A stretch of DNA of 64,000 bases from Parcubacteria group bacterium (lineage in GTDB: Bacteria; Patescibacteria; ABY1; Buchananbacterales; UBA6539): positions 27,530-91,529 of the forward strand of contig NYZP01000019.1 in the NCBI GenBank assembly GCA_002687175.1, read 5' to 3'. This document shows positions 1-8,538 of the stretch, in pieces. Under the pieces are notes generated by a model. The model searched no databases. It worked only from the letters and a program-made list of their open reading frames with translations, and was not told the origin of the DNA. Numbering within the stretch: the stretch's first letter is position 1; the number at the start of each line of letters is the position of its first letter. Made by a program: the position numbers and the translations under genes.

Positions 1-75
1 GACAAAATATTAAAAAGTGGAAACAAAAATCACAAACAAATACATCCGCAAGGATGAAAACAAGGAGAATGCCTT

Positions 76-348
76 ATGGCAATTACTGCTGATGACACCC
101 GTGTTGGGAATGGCAAAGTGACTGATGAAGAGTCAACCGTAGTCTGCCCTTGCTGCGCGGGAATCATGACGGAAGACCCTGACACCCCGAACGGTATGGG
201 TGTCAAGGGCTACTATGATTGTCCGGTGTGTGGCTTTAGTCACGAGAGTTACCTGCATACGCAGGGAGAAGACGCCGAGATAATACGCCGGGGAGTGGTC
301 TATATGGACAAACTCGCGGCGGAAGCAGAAAAGGGACGAGGATCTTAG
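76..348 (+). CDS. small zinc-ribbon protein, function unknown
   Basis: Ninety-residue protein with two cysteine pairs, CPCC near residue 24 and CPVC near residue 49. The roughly 22-residue spacing is typical of a zinc ribbon. The ATG at 76 is preceded by a clear AAGGAG Shine-Dalgarno (about 61-66). There is no signal peptide or membrane segment, so it is probably cytosolic. The C-terminal third is charged and helical-looking. Base composition is visibly richer in G+C than almost everything downstream, and it is a single-gene unit closed by a strong terminator. I do not recognise the family; a nucleic-acid-binding or metal-binding role is only a guess. The coding call rests on the ribosome binding site, intact frame and terminator. 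Confidence 0.7.
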   Translation: MAITADDTRVGNGKVTDEESTVVCPCCAGIMTEDPDTPNGMGVKGYYDCPVCGFSHESYLHTQGEDAEIIRRGVVYMDKLAAEAEKGRGS

Positions 349-410
349 CGAATGCTCGATCTTATCGAGAACTCCGAAGAAAGACCCTAAGCTGCCTCTC
401 CCCCCCCCGG

Positions 411-455
411 ACCCCACCTGATCACGAAAAGTGTGACGGTGGGGTTCTTTTTTTA
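411..455 (+). terminator. Rho-independent terminator after the zinc-ribbon gene
   Basis: CCCCACC at 412-418 pairs with GGTGGGG at 438-444 around an AT-rich interior that can itself pair (GATCAC with GTGTGA, partly). A run of T with one C follows (445-454). It ends the transcript of the small zinc-ribbon gene and insulates the peroxiredoxin promoter. Confidence 0.85.
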
Positions 456-479
456 CCTAAAATTATTAAATTAAAATCA

Positions 480-509
480 TTGGATGAATTTAAAACAATC
501 TGCTATAAT
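480..509 (+). promoter_or_regulatory. sigma-70-type promoter for peroxiredoxin-cfa
   Basis: TTGGAT at 480-485 and a perfect TATAAT at 504-509 with an 18-base spacer. A TG at 501-502 makes it an extended -10 element. Because the -10 box lies downstream of the ATG at 484, that upstream ATG cannot be the start used from this promoter. This supports the start at 553. Confidence 0.75.
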
Positions 510-552
510 ACAAACGCTAAAAAATAATAATTTATTAAGAAAGGATAAAACA

Positions 553-1116
553 ATGATTAAAATAAATGAACAAATTCCTGATTTAGAGTTTGAAATATTT
601 CATAATGATGAAGAAAAAAAAGCTAAGTTATCTGACTATAAAGGCAAATGGTTAATTTTAGTATTTTACCCGGCAGATTTTACTTTTATTTGCCCCACTG
701 AATTACAAGAGCTAGCTAAACATTATGAGGAATTTAAAAAATTAGATGCCGAAATTATCAGTGTTAGTACTGATACTGTCTTTGTTCATAAAGCCTGGCA
801 TGATAATTCCGAGGCAATTAAGCAAGTACAATACCCAATGGCGGCTGACCCAACTGGAAAAATTTGTCGTGCCTTTGGAACTTACATTGAAGACGAGGGG
901 CTTTCATTGCGAGGTAGTTTTATTATCGACCCTGATGGTTATCTAAAATCTTCCGAAATTCACGATAACAGCATTGGCCGAAGTGCCAAAGAACTCTTAC
1001 GAACTCTTCAGGCTGCTAAATTTGTCAAGGAACACAAGGGACAGGTGTGTCCGGCCAGCTGGGAACCAGGCGAAGATACCTTAGAACCAGGTATGGATCT
1101 TGTGGGTAAAATATAA
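553..1116 (+). CDS. ahpC: 2-Cys peroxiredoxin (AhpC/TSA type)
   Basis: Reduces hydrogen peroxide and organic hydroperoxides in the cytosol. The 187-residue product carries the peroxidatic cysteine at C47 in FTFICPTE and the resolving cysteine at C166 in GQVCPASW. These are the positions and length expected for typical bacterial AhpC. An in-frame ATG at 484 would add 23 residues. I chose 553 because the predicted -10 box lies at 504-509 and an AAAGGA Shine-Dalgarno sits just upstream of 553. It is first in a probable two-gene transcript with the fatty-acid cyclopropanase 29 bases downstream. No ahpF-type reductase is visible here, so the electron donor is unknown. Confidence 0.93.
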   Translation: MIKINEQIPDLEFEIFHNDEEKKAKLSDYKGKWLILVFYPADFTFICPTELQELAKHYEEFKKLDAEIISVSTDTVFVHKAWHDNSEAIKQVQYPMAADPTGKICRAFGTYIEDEGLSLRGSFIIDPDGYLKSSEIHDNSIGRSAKELLRTLQAAKFVKEHKGQVCPASWEPGEDTLEPGMDLVGKI

Positions 1117-1145
1117 ATATACCTCACAAATAAAATTAACATCGT

Positions 1146-2261
1146 ATGAGCGCTAAAAATCAAATTTCTAATCTCCTGGCAAAAGCTGATGTTAAAATTA
1201 ACGGAAAACGTTCGTGGGATATTCAAGTAAAAAACGAGGCTTTGTACAGTCGATTAATGTCGCAAGGTTCAATGGGCCTCGGTGAATCGTACATGGATGG
1301 CTGGTGGGAATCTGCTGAGCTGGATGAATTTTTTTCTAAAATTTTATCTGCTGATTTAAGTTCACAGATTAAACCAAGTCCGGCATTAATCTTTTCTTAC
1401 CTTAGGAGTAAAATGTTCAACCTACAGAAAAGCTCTCGAGCTTTCCAGATTGGCGAAAGACACTACGATGTCGGCAATGATTTGTACCAAGTAATGCTGG
1501 ATAAACGAATGGTTTACACTTGTGCTTATTGGGACAAAGGGGCAAAAAATCTAGATGCTGCCCAGGAAGATAAACTTGATCTAGTTTGTAAAAAAATGAA
1601 ATTTAAAAAGGGCCAGCGGGTATTAGATATTGGCTGTGGCTGGGGTAGTTTTGCTAAATATGCCGCTGAAAAATGTGGCGTCAAGGTTGTTGGGGTAACA
1701 GTGTCTAAAAATCAAGTAAAATTGGGGAACAAATTATGCAAAGGCTTACCAGTTGAATTAAGACTGCAAGATTATCGCGAACTAAATGAAAAATTTGACC
1801 ACATTGTATCCTTGGGAATGTTTGAACATGTTGGTAAAAAAAATTATAGAACATACATGGAGGTGGCTTCAAGAAACTTAAAAGATAATGGACTTTTTTT
1901 ACTACAAACTATTGGTAGTAATTTATCAACCAAATCACTCGATCCCTGGATTGAAAAATATATTTTTCCTAATTCAATTCTGCCATCAATCTCAGAAATT
2001 GCCAAAGCCTCCGAGAATATATTCATCATGGAAGATTGGCACAATTTCTCTTATGATTATTATCTAACTCTAAAAAGCTGGTTTAATAATTTTGATTCAC
2101 ACTGGGATGAACTTAAACAAAATTATGATCAACGGTTTTACAATATGTGGAAGTATTACTTAAAATCAACCGCCGGTGGTTTTAAGTCCCGTTCTATCCA
2201 GCTGTGGCAAGTAGTACTGTCTAAGCACGGTGTTACTGGTGGTTACAAGTCGGTGAGGTAA
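1146..2261 (+). CDS. cfa: cyclopropane-fatty-acyl-phospholipid synthase
   Basis: Transfers a methylene group from S-adenosylmethionine to double bonds of membrane phospholipid acyl chains. The 371-residue length is close to the family norm of about 380. Family signatures are visible: HYDVGNDLY (about 106-114), YTCAYW (about 124-129) and the SAM-binding loop VLDIGCGWG (about 159-167). LGMFEHVGKKNY and the C-terminal W-K-YYL-STAGGF segment also fit. It follows the peroxiredoxin by 29 bases and probably shares its promoter; together they suggest an oxidative or membrane-stress pair. There is no strong Shine-Dalgarno. It is unrelated to the glycan genes that follow. Confidence 0.93.
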   Translation: MSAKNQISNLLAKADVKINGKRSWDIQVKNEALYSRLMSQGSMGLGESYMDGWWESAELDEFFSKILSADLSSQIKPSPALIFSYLRSKMFNLQKSSRAFQIGERHYDVGNDLYQVMLDKRMVYTCAYWDKGAKNLDAAQEDKLDLVCKKMKFKKGQRVLDIGCGWGSFAKYAAEKCGVKVVGVTVSKNQVKLGNKLCKGLPVELRLQDYRELNEKFDHIVSLGMFEHVGKKNYRTYMEVASRNLKDNGLFLLQTIGSNLSTKSLDPWIEKYIFPNSILPSISEIAKASENIFIMEDWHNFSYDYYLTLKSWFNNFDSHWDELKQNYDQRFYNMWKYYLKSTAGGFKSRSIQLWQVVLSKHGVTGGYKSVR

Positions 2262-2283
2262 AATATTGTTCATAACATTACCA

Positions 2284-2381
2284 TTTGTCATTGCGAACCC
2301 CGCGTATGCGGGGTGAAGCAATCTCTGTCTATAGAGATTGCCACGTCGTCCCGCTAAAGCGGGACTCCTCGCAATGACAAA
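2284..2381. repeat. 98-bp palindromic repeat element with three internal hairpins
   Basis: The ends are a perfect 13-bp inverted repeat, TTTGTCATTGCGA at 2284-2296 and its complement at 2369-2381. Between them lie three further hairpins: CCCCGC/GCGGGG around GTAT, AATCTC/GAGATT, and GTCCCGC/GCGGGAC around TAAA. The element is far richer in G+C than its surroundings, encodes nothing, and fills the gap between cfa and cutA. This architecture is like REP/MITE-type mobile palindromes. It may also act as a terminator or mRNA-stabilising structure. Confidence 0.85.
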
Positions 2382-2392
2382 AAGAAAAGAAT

Positions 2393-2704
2393 ATGCCTTT
2401 TATTACTGTTTACACAACCAATAAAAACTTGGCGGAAGCTAAAAAAATTGCTAACTCTTTACTTAAACAAAAGCTGATTGCTTGTGCGAATTTTTTTCCA
2501 ATCAAGAATATGTATTGGTGGAAAGGTAAAATAGAAAATGATAATGAAGTTGTCAGTATTTTAAAAACTCGTAAAGAAAATTGGAATAAAGTAAAAAACC
2601 AAATAAAAAAACTTCATTCTTATGAAGTCCCGTGTATTGAAAAATTTAATGTTAGCGCTAACAAAGATTACGAAAACTGGATTATCAAATCTACCAAAAA
2701 ATAA
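2393..2704 (+). CDS. cutA: CutA-like divalent cation tolerance protein
   Basis: The 103-residue product matches the short CutA1 fold. It begins with ITVYTTNKNLAEAKKIA, continues through LIACANFFPIKNMYWWKGKI and an acidic EVVSILKTR strand, and ends with the HSYEVPCI motif and a terminal amphipathic helix. CutA proteins form trimers, bind copper and other divalent metals, and are linked to metal tolerance; the precise role is unsettled. The last 14 bases overlap tail-to-tail with the convergent glycosyltransferase gene. The ATG follows an AAAAGAAAAG purine stretch just past the palindromic repeat. Confidence 0.9.
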   Translation: MPFITVYTTNKNLAEAKKIANSLLKQKLIACANFFPIKNMYWWKGKIENDNEVVSILKTRKENWNKVKNQIKKLHSYEVPCIEKFNVSANKDYENWIIKSTKK

Positions 2705-3743
2705 TTTTTCTAATTATTTGCCAATACAAATTAAAGATTGGGTTGGCAACATACTTTAACAACGGATTCTGAACATCTTGAAAATCTATTGTGCCGACAA
2801 ACCGTTTGGTAATTTTTTTATCACTAACCTCCCTAATTTTTTGAGCCTTAGTTCTGGCTTTAGATATTTTTATCCAATTAATTGGATTTAAAAAATAGCC
2901 ATAAACTTTTAAAAGCTCCCACCACCAACCACTAAAGAATGAATAAAAAAACATTGCTACACTCATTAAAAGACAGGCTGGGGTAATTAAAATCAGCGTT
3001 GGGAGTTTATAATTTTGCAAAATAATTAAATAGCGATTTCGTTCCATCAAATAAAACTTTTTGATGCTTCGGGAGAACTGATACTTATGATAAACAATTG
3101 ATTCTGGTGCCAACATTATTTTATAGTCAGCCAATCTCAAGCGCCAACCAAGATCACTGTCCTCGTGATAAGCAAAAAAATCGGGATTAAAAAACCCGAC
3201 TTTTTTTAAAGAATAAACACGTAGCAACACACTTGCTCCGGAAGGATAGGTTATTTCTTTAGATTCCATTTCAGAATCTGGTTTTCGATAGCCACCAGCA
3301 AAACCAAATCCCAGATAATGAGTTTCATTACCGATGCTGTTAATTTTATCTTTGTCAGGATGCAGTAATAACTTTGATTGAACTGCACCAATTTTATGAT
3401 CACTGTCTGCCACGGCCACTGCTTTTTCTAAAAAATCTGGCTCTACTATCGTATCTTGATTTAATAAATAGACATAGTCAAAAGCATAGTCAACGGCATA
3501 CTGTAAACCCATATTATTAGCGTGAGCAAAGCCATAATTTTTTTGATTTTCCAACAGTTTAAGTGCCCCCCAATTATTTTTTACATAATCAACTGAACCA
3601 TCGGTGGAACCATTATCAACCAAAAAAAACTCATACCTACCGCGTTCGTAGGTAATCTTTGATAAGCTAGTTAAACAATCGCGGAGATAATCCGCGCCGT
3701 TATATATTACAATTACTATTAAAACTCTTTTAGGGTTTATCAT
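2691..3743 (-). CDS. family 2 glycosyltransferase, rhamnosyltransferase-like
   Basis: GT-A fold enzyme of 350 residues. It has an N-terminal VIVIYNGADYLRDCL strand, the nucleotide-binding VDNGSTDGS, NYGFAHANN, and the metal-binding region LLNQDTIV (the usual DxD position reads QDT). A later AYHEDSDLGWRL carries the catalytic-base region. These are signatures of the WbbL/rhamnosyltransferase branch. The C-terminal part has a hydrophobic stretch (LILITPACLLMSVAMFFYS) that anchors it to the membrane. It probably adds a sugar to a lipid-linked glycan on the cytosolic face. It overlaps the DUF2304 gene upstream by 14 bases, so the two are co-transcribed. The exact donor cannot be read from the sequence. 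Confidence 0.88.
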   Translation of the reverse strand: MINPKRVLIVIVIYNGADYLRDCLTSLSKITYERGRYEFFLVDNGSTDGSVDYVKNNWGALKLLENQKNYGFAHANNMGLQYAVDYAFDYVYLLNQDTIVEPDFLEKAVAVADSDHKIGAVQSKLLLHPDKDKINSIGNETHYLGFGFAGGYRKPDSEMESKEITYPSGASVLLRVYSLKKVGFFNPDFFAYHEDSDLGWRLRLADYKIMLAPESIVYHKYQFSRSIKKFYLMERNRYLIILQNYKLPTLILITPACLLMSVAMFFYSFFSGWWWELLKVYGYFLNPINWIKISKARTKAQKIREVSDKKITKRFVGTIDFQDVQNPLLKYVANPIFNLYWQIIRKIIFW

Positions 3744-4062
3744 TAATATCTTTTAAAGCAGTATTTCGAACAACTTTAGTAATTTCTTTATCTATTTTTT
3801 CTAGCTTCACAATAATACGAAAAACAATAAAAAACAAGGTGATAACTGATAAGTACACTAATAGGTCGGCTCCTCGTTCAACACCTAGATACTGAGAGAT
3901 AGTATCGGTTTGTTGTGGTACCAAAGTAACTCCCACGACTAGCAACCAAAAAACTGTCCAAATAACCACTTCCCGGCTGGTGATCTCAGCTGCTTTAAAT
4001 CTAACAAAAGTACGCCACAGCACAAAAGCCGCAAAAATAATTATAATAACTTTAATAATCAT
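3730..4062 (-). CDS. DUF2304 family small membrane protein
   Basis: Protein of 110 residues with three hydrophobic helices. It begins MIIKVIIIIFAAFVLWRT, followed by a central WTVFWLLVVGVTLVP and VYLSVITLFFIVFRI. The hydrophobic pattern and charged tail (KLEKIDKEITKVVR) match DUF2304 proteins, which are commonly paired with GT2 glycosyltransferases. A longer reading from 4092 exists. I prefer the ATG at 4062 because it forms an ATGA overlap with the stop of the preceding gene and has a GGGGAGA Shine-Dalgarno about nine bases upstream. Its role, possibly assisting the neighbouring transferases at the membrane, is not established. Confidence 0.8.
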   Translation of the reverse strand: MIIKVIIIIFAAFVLWRTFVRFKAAEITSREVVIWTVFWLLVVGVTLVPQQTDTISQYLGVERGADLLVYLSVITLFFIVFRIIVKLEKIDKEITKVVRNTALKDINDKP

Positions 4063-4730
4063 CGACTTATTCTCCCCAGGATTAAATCCCAAATTATTTT
4101 AAACGAGTTACTGAACTTTTGACCTTTCTGTAACGAATACTCAGTATACTTGATAGTAACCGGAACTTCTCTGAAACGCAGCTGATGTTTTTTTATTTGT
4201 TCAATAATTTCCGAAGCATGCGCCATACCATCTTGTTTAATCTCAATTTTTTCTGCTGCCAAACGTGATAAGGCCCTAAAACCATTATGGGTATCAGTAA
4301 TTGATAATCCGGTATAGATTTTAGTAAAGTAAGTAGCTAATTTTAAGAGAATTTTTCTTGAAATTGGAATTTTACTTTTAGTGTTCAAAAATCTTGAGCC
4401 CAAAACAACATCCTCTTCACCAAGTAGTAGTGGTTTAATAACATTTTCAATATCATCCACTTGATGTTGACCATCAGCATCAAAAGTTACAATAATATCA
4501 GCCCCGGATTTTAAGGCAAAATTAATACCAGTTTGCAGTGCTGCACCCTGGCCTCGATTAATAAAATGTTGTACAACTTGAGCCCCAGCTAAACTGGCAA
4601 CTTCACCAGTCTTGTCGGTAGATCCATCATCAACCACAATTATTTTTGTCACCTTTCCTTTTAGATCAGTGACCACTTGGTTGATTACTTTAGCCTCATT
4701 GTAAGCCGGCACAACTACTTGAATTTCCAT
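4059..4730 (-). CDS. family 2 glycosyltransferase (polyprenyl-phosphate sugar synthase-like)
   Basis: Short GT2 enzyme of 223 residues without membrane helices. It shows VVPAYNEAKVINQVV at the N-terminus, VVDDGSTDKTGEVA for nucleotide binding, NRGQGAALQTGI, the metal motif FDADGQHQ and VLGSRFLN, all typical of DPM1/DPG-synthase-like transferases. Such enzymes load a sugar onto undecaprenyl phosphate or extend a glycan in the cytosol. The neighbouring DUF2304 and GtrA genes fit the first possibility, because GtrA-type proteins are proposed to flip polyprenyl-phosphate sugars. It overlaps the DUF2304 gene by ATGA. The sugar donor is unknown. Confidence 0.88.
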   Translation of the reverse strand: MEIQVVVPAYNEAKVINQVVTDLKGKVTKIIVVDDGSTDKTGEVASLAGAQVVQHFINRGQGAALQTGINFALKSGADIIVTFDADGQHQVDDIENVIKPLLLGEEDVVLGSRFLNTKSKIPISRKILLKLATYFTKIYTGLSITDTHNGFRALSRLAAEKIEIKQDGMAHASEIIEQIKKHQLRFREVPVTIKYTEYSLQKGQKFSNSFKIIWDLILGRISR

Positions 4731-4742
4731 ATCTAGTTTTTA

Positions 4743-5771
4743 TTACTTTCTCAGTTTACTGGTAGGTCGTAAAATTGATTTATGAGCTTTAAAATAATCG
4801 ATCGCGCCTTTTATCCCCTCTTCGAGCAGTACGACTGGAAACCAACTTAATCTTTCTTTGGCTAAAGTAATATCTGGTAGTCCTAAAGGAGACATAAAAA
4901 GTAAAGGCTTTTGAAAAACTACTTTTGATTTGGAGTCAGTTAGTTTAATAACTTTTTTAGCAACATCAGAAATTTTATAATCTAAATCACTGCCTAAATT
5001 GACAGGACCTGACTCACCACTTCTCATCATTTTCATAAGTCCTTGTACTATATCGGATACATGACATAAAGAGGTTGAAAAACTATTATCGCCGTAAATA
5101 GCAAGATCCTTGTTGTCTAAAGCATTAAATACAAAATCAGGAAGCATTCTACCTGTTTTCAGTTTCATTCTAGGACCATAGGTTCTAAATATTCTCACAA
5201 TTTTGGTATTTAGATTATATGATTGCCCGTAAGTATAGGTCATAGTTTCAGCAAACCTTTTTCCTTCATCATAACAAGAACGAGGATTTAAGTGATCCAT
5301 TGCTCCTTGATAATCCTCCTTGAAGTGAGGTTTTTTAATATCGCGTGGACCATAAACTACTGCCGAGGAGGTTAACAAAAATTTAGCTTTATATTTTACG
5401 GCTAAATCTAAAATATTTCTCACGCCAACGGAATTTGCTAACACTGTTGCAATTTGAGTTTTTTTAAAGTCTTTTGGTGAAGTTGGGCAGGCCAAATGAT
5501 AGATTTCCTGAATACCTTGAAATTTAACTTGAAATTTTTCCAATTCTCTTAGGCTCTCTAAGTCAATTGGTTCATTTACATCATGTTTAATAAATTGAAA
5601 ATCAGAATTCTGTAATAGATGATCAATGTTAGCCTCATCACCAGAAACAAAATTATCAATACAAATTACTTTATTTTTTTTAACTAGCTCATCACAAAGA
5701 TAAGAGCCAATAAAACCAGCTCCTCCAGTAACTAATATATTCTTTTTTTCAAAAATTGCTTTTGTTGCCAT
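4743..5771 (-). CDS. NAD-dependent epimerase, UDP-glucuronate decarboxylase-like
   Basis: Extended short-chain dehydrogenase of 342 residues. The NAD-binding loop TGGAGFIGS is at about 15-23, HLACPTSPKDF at about 92-102, a serine pair in LLTSSAVVYG, and the catalytic YDEGK with Y167 and K171. HLACPxSP and YDEGKR are hallmarks of UDP-xylose synthase, which decarboxylates UDP-glucuronate to UDP-xylose. A GDP- or dTDP-sugar 4,6-dehydratase relative is the alternative. UDP-glucuronate could come from the nucleotide-sugar dehydrogenase at 57092-58357, although that one looks more like a UDP-HexNAc dehydrogenase. It lies 12 bases from the GT2 gene in the same transcript. Confidence 0.82.
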   Translation of the reverse strand: MATKAIFEKKNILVTGGAGFIGSYLCDELVKKNKVICIDNFVSGDEANIDHLLQNSDFQFIKHDVNEPIDLESLRELEKFQVKFQGIQEIYHLACPTSPKDFKKTQIATVLANSVGVRNILDLAVKYKAKFLLTSSAVVYGPRDIKKPHFKEDYQGAMDHLNPRSCYDEGKRFAETMTYTYGQSYNLNTKIVRIFRTYGPRMKLKTGRMLPDFVFNALDNKDLAIYGDNSFSTSLCHVSDIVQGLMKMMRSGESGPVNLGSDLDYKISDVAKKVIKLTDSKSKVVFQKPLLFMSPLGLPDITLAKERLSWFPVVLLEEGIKGAIDYFKAHKSILRPTSKLRK

Positions 5772-5806
5772 ATAAATTTATTCTACACATTTAGTATAAC
5801 TAAAAA

Positions 5807-6265
5807 CTATTCTAAAGGCAATTTGGTCATTATTTGATTATTTTTAAAAGTCCAAAACCGGTTAAAGCTAAAATTCCAAACGGTAACTAGGGCCGTTGCG
5901 AAAACCCAGGACAATAACCAATGCAGATTAACAAATTCGGTTAAACTATAAATGATACCAGTGTTAATTGTTAATCCAGAGACCATAACAACGGAAAATT
6001 TTATTAATTGATTTAATACTTCTCTACCCTTTTCGATATTTCTAAAAGTCCAAAATTTATTAGCCCCGAAATTAAAAATGGCCGAGATCAAAAAAGCCCA
6101 AATGGCTGAATTAATATACCAAAATCCTAACCATTGAGTTGCTGAATAATAAATTAAAAAATTAATGACAGCAGAGGTTCCGCCAACAATACAAAATTTA
6201 ACCACCTGTTTAAAAAATGGATACTTACGAATATGTTCAATAATTACTTTGGTTTGATACCTCAT
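5807..6265 (-). CDS. GtrA family membrane protein
   Basis: Protein of 152 residues with four transmembrane helices in the GtrA arrangement. FCIVGGTSAVINFLIYY is helix 1. The duplicated N-x-x-x-x-x-F-W-T-F motif appears at NFGANKFWTFRN and NFSFNRFWTFKN at the ends of helices 2 and 4. GtrA proteins are thought to translocate polyprenyl-phosphate-linked sugars or otherwise support O-antigen and teichoic glycosylation. It sits between the epimerase and the secreted protease in a row of minus-strand genes; spacing to the protease stop is six bases, so co-transcription is likely. Confidence 0.9.
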   Translation of the reverse strand: MRYQTKVIIEHIRKYPFFKQVVKFCIVGGTSAVINFLIYYSATQWLGFWYINSAIWAFLISAIFNFGANKFWTFRNIEKGREVLNQLIKFSVVMVSGLTINTGIIYSLTEFVNLHWLLSWVFATALVTVWNFSFNRFWTFKNNQIMTKLPLE

Positions 6266-6271
6266 AAAAAA

Positions 6272-8527
6272 TTAATAGCTAATTACTTCGGGACGAACCC
6301 CACCTTTATAGTTTTGCAGATGAGTAACCAAATCAAATAACATTTTACCATTCAAATCAAAAACTTTAACTTCCGAGCTTCCGCCAACACCCATGCCAGT
6401 AACTATTTCATCAATGCCATCATTATCAATGTCATCAGCTGAAACATACACACCATCTAAAAAATTTGGTTCATAGGCAAAGAAGCTGGATAATTGCTCT
6501 CCTCGATGAGAAAACACCCTAACCGTTGGGACTGAATCTTTTTCAATGCTAGCAATGACTTCCGAACCACCATCACCCAATAAATCACCAACCGCAACGT
6601 TAACACCACCTTTGAAATTTTTATTATAAGCAAAAAATTGCGAGATCAAACTACCATCAAAGTTAAAAATTCTAACATGGGGTCCCCCGCCAGCACCAGC
6701 TCCACTAACAATATCATCAACTCCATCACCATTAACATCACCAGTAGCAACGTTAACACCTCCAGTAAAATTTTCTTGATAAGCCATGAATTCTGAAAAT
6801 AAATTTCCTTTAAAATCAAAAATTCTGACTTGTGGTAAACCGCCCTTACCAATTCCGGTGATAATTTCATCGACACCATCGCCATCAACATCACCTACTG
6901 AAACAGGAATTCCACCTCTAAAGCTTTTATCATAGACAAAAAATTGTGACAACACTTGCCCTTCAATATTAAATATACGAATATGCGGCCCACCGCCAAG
7001 TCCAGCACCAGTAATAATTTCATCTAAGCCATCACCGTTCACGTCACCAACCGCCACATTAATTGGACCTGAAAAAAGTGGATCGTAAGCATAAAATGTT
7101 TTAAACTCAGAACCATCAGTTCTTAATATTTTTATTTGGGGCAATGAGCCAAAACCTAGGCCAGCAACAATATAATTATTCTGACCACCTTTAGACTGTG
7201 GTAACTTGGTTCCTAAAGCAAGTTCCAAGGCCTTACCACCATCAATCAACCCAGAACCAAGTTTAGTTAAATAAGCCGGATTATGTGAAGATATATCTTT
7301 AGCAGTTTCTAATATAAAATCTCTAATTTCGTCGGCACTAAAGCCAGGCCTTAAACCTTTAATAGTCGCTAAAACACCACTAACCATCGGTGCCGACAAA
7401 GAAGTACCAGACCAATACCCGTCGTAATACTTGGTAAAACCACTGACACCTTCTTCGTAAACTTGCGCCGCATAAATATTTTCTCCTGGAGCCACAATAT
7501 CAATACAATCACCATAGTTTGAAAAACTTGATTTAGCTAAATTTGATCCGACTGAAGCTACACCAATGAGTATATTTTCAGAATCATCATAACAAACTGG
7601 ATAAGATTTATTAAAATCTAAATTAATGCCATTAGCCTGAGGGTCAGTATTACCAGCAGCGGCAACTACTAGAATATCATTATCAAATGCTTTTCTAACA
7701 GTAGCCAAGAAAAAATTATTAAAACCTGAACCAACAAAACTCATATTGATAACATCAGCACCATTATCAATCGCATAGTCAATAGCTTGCACGACGGAAA
7801 ACACATCACCAGAGCCGTTGCTATCTAATACTCTAAGAGGCATCACTTTACTAAACCAGCTACTACCGGCAATGCCTTTAACGTTATGAACACTGGCCGC
7901 AGCCACCCCAGCAACGATAGTACCATGTTTCACGGCGTCTGCATTGTAACCATCACTAAACGATGGGTTAGGGTCAGCGTCACTATCGATAAAATCCCAA
8001 CCATTAATGTCATCGATATAGCCATTATTATCATTATCAATATTGTCGCCAGCAATCTCACTATTGTTGACCCAAATCTTATCAACTAAATCTGGGTGAT
8101 CTAAGTCAACCCCAGTGTCTAAGATGGCAATAGTCGGCTGGTAAGTTATTGTTTCTTGTTGACGAATTAATAAATCCTGAGACCACATATTTCTGGCATT
8201 TATTTCCGATAGGTACCACTGTAAGGTATAGTCAGGATCATTTGGAAAGGCTGTTATAGTAAACAAGTAATTTGGTTCAATAAACTCTACCGTGGGATTA
8301 TCTTGATAACTGTTAATAATTTCCAATACGTCTTCTTGGTCTGAAAATTGAAATTTATATATTTCCGGATCATTTTTAAATTTAATTAAAAATTCACCAG
8401 ACCTAAACTCCAGAATGTCTTCCTCATTTTCATAGGCAAACACTGGAAAATAAAAAAATAATCCGGAACCGATGGATACCAGAGTCAAAAAAAATATAAA
8501 TAAAAATGTTAGTTTAATCCTTAACAT
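6272..8527 (-). CDS. secreted S8 subtilisin-like protease with C-terminal VCBS/FG-GAP repeats
   Basis: Protein of 751 residues. Residues 1 to about 31 form a signal peptide ending PVFAYE. About 38-112 look like a subtilisin propeptide. The catalytic triad is visible as D137 in AILDTGVDLDHPD, H201 in KHGTIVAGVA and S376 in SGTSLSAPMVSG, with oxyanion N293 in AAGNTD. From about 450 to the end are six copies of a roughly 50-residue unit with GGxPxxRIF strands and GDVNGDGxDEI calcium-type loops, resembling an integrin-like beta-propeller. It is probably exported and may be surface-attached through the propeller. No sortase motif or membrane anchor is seen at the C-terminus. It lies in the glycan operon between GtrA and the O-antigen ligase. 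The substrate is unknown. Confidence 0.93.
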   Translation of the reverse strand: MLRIKLTFLFIFFLTLVSIGSGLFFYFPVFAYENEEDILEFRSGEFLIKFKNDPEIYKFQFSDQEDVLEIINSYQDNPTVEFIEPNYLFTITAFPNDPDYTLQWYLSEINARNMWSQDLLIRQQETITYQPTIAILDTGVDLDHPDLVDKIWVNNSEIAGDNIDNDNNGYIDDINGWDFIDSDADPNPSFSDGYNADAVKHGTIVAGVAAASVHNVKGIAGSSWFSKVMPLRVLDSNGSGDVFSVVQAIDYAIDNGADVINMSFVGSGFNNFFLATVRKAFDNDILVVAAAGNTDPQANGINLDFNKSYPVCYDDSENILIGVASVGSNLAKSSFSNYGDCIDIVAPGENIYAAQVYEEGVSGFTKYYDGYWSGTSLSAPMVSGVLATIKGLRPGFSADEIRDFILETAKDISSHNPAYLTKLGSGLIDGGKALELALGTKLPQSKGGQNNYIVAGLGFGSLPQIKILRTDGSEFKTFYAYDPLFSGPINVAVGDVNGDGLDEIITGAGLGGGPHIRIFNIEGQVLSQFFVYDKSFRGGIPVSVGDVDGDGVDEIITGIGKGGLPQVRIFDFKGNLFSEFMAYQENFTGGVNVATGDVNGDGVDDIVSGAGAGGGPHVRIFNFDGSLISQFFAYNKNFKGGVNVAVGDLLGDGGSEVIASIEKDSVPTVRVFSHRGEQLSSFFAYEPNFLDGVYVSADDIDNDGIDEIVTGMGVGGSSEVKVFDLNGKMLFDLVTHLQNYKGGVRPEVISY

Positions 8528-8538
8528 GTAGACAAAAA

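Noticed and set aside
484..552. N-terminal extension of peroxiredoxin from an upstream ATG
   Set aside because: A perfect extended -10 box lies at 504-509, downstream of that ATG, and the ATG at 553 has its own Shine-Dalgarno and gives the standard AhpC length and cysteine positions.
6646..6894. Open frame inside the subtilase repeat region
   Set aside because: It is a shifted frame over the VCBS repeats, with methionine- and leucine-rich low-complexity output caused by GATGGTGATG-type codons.
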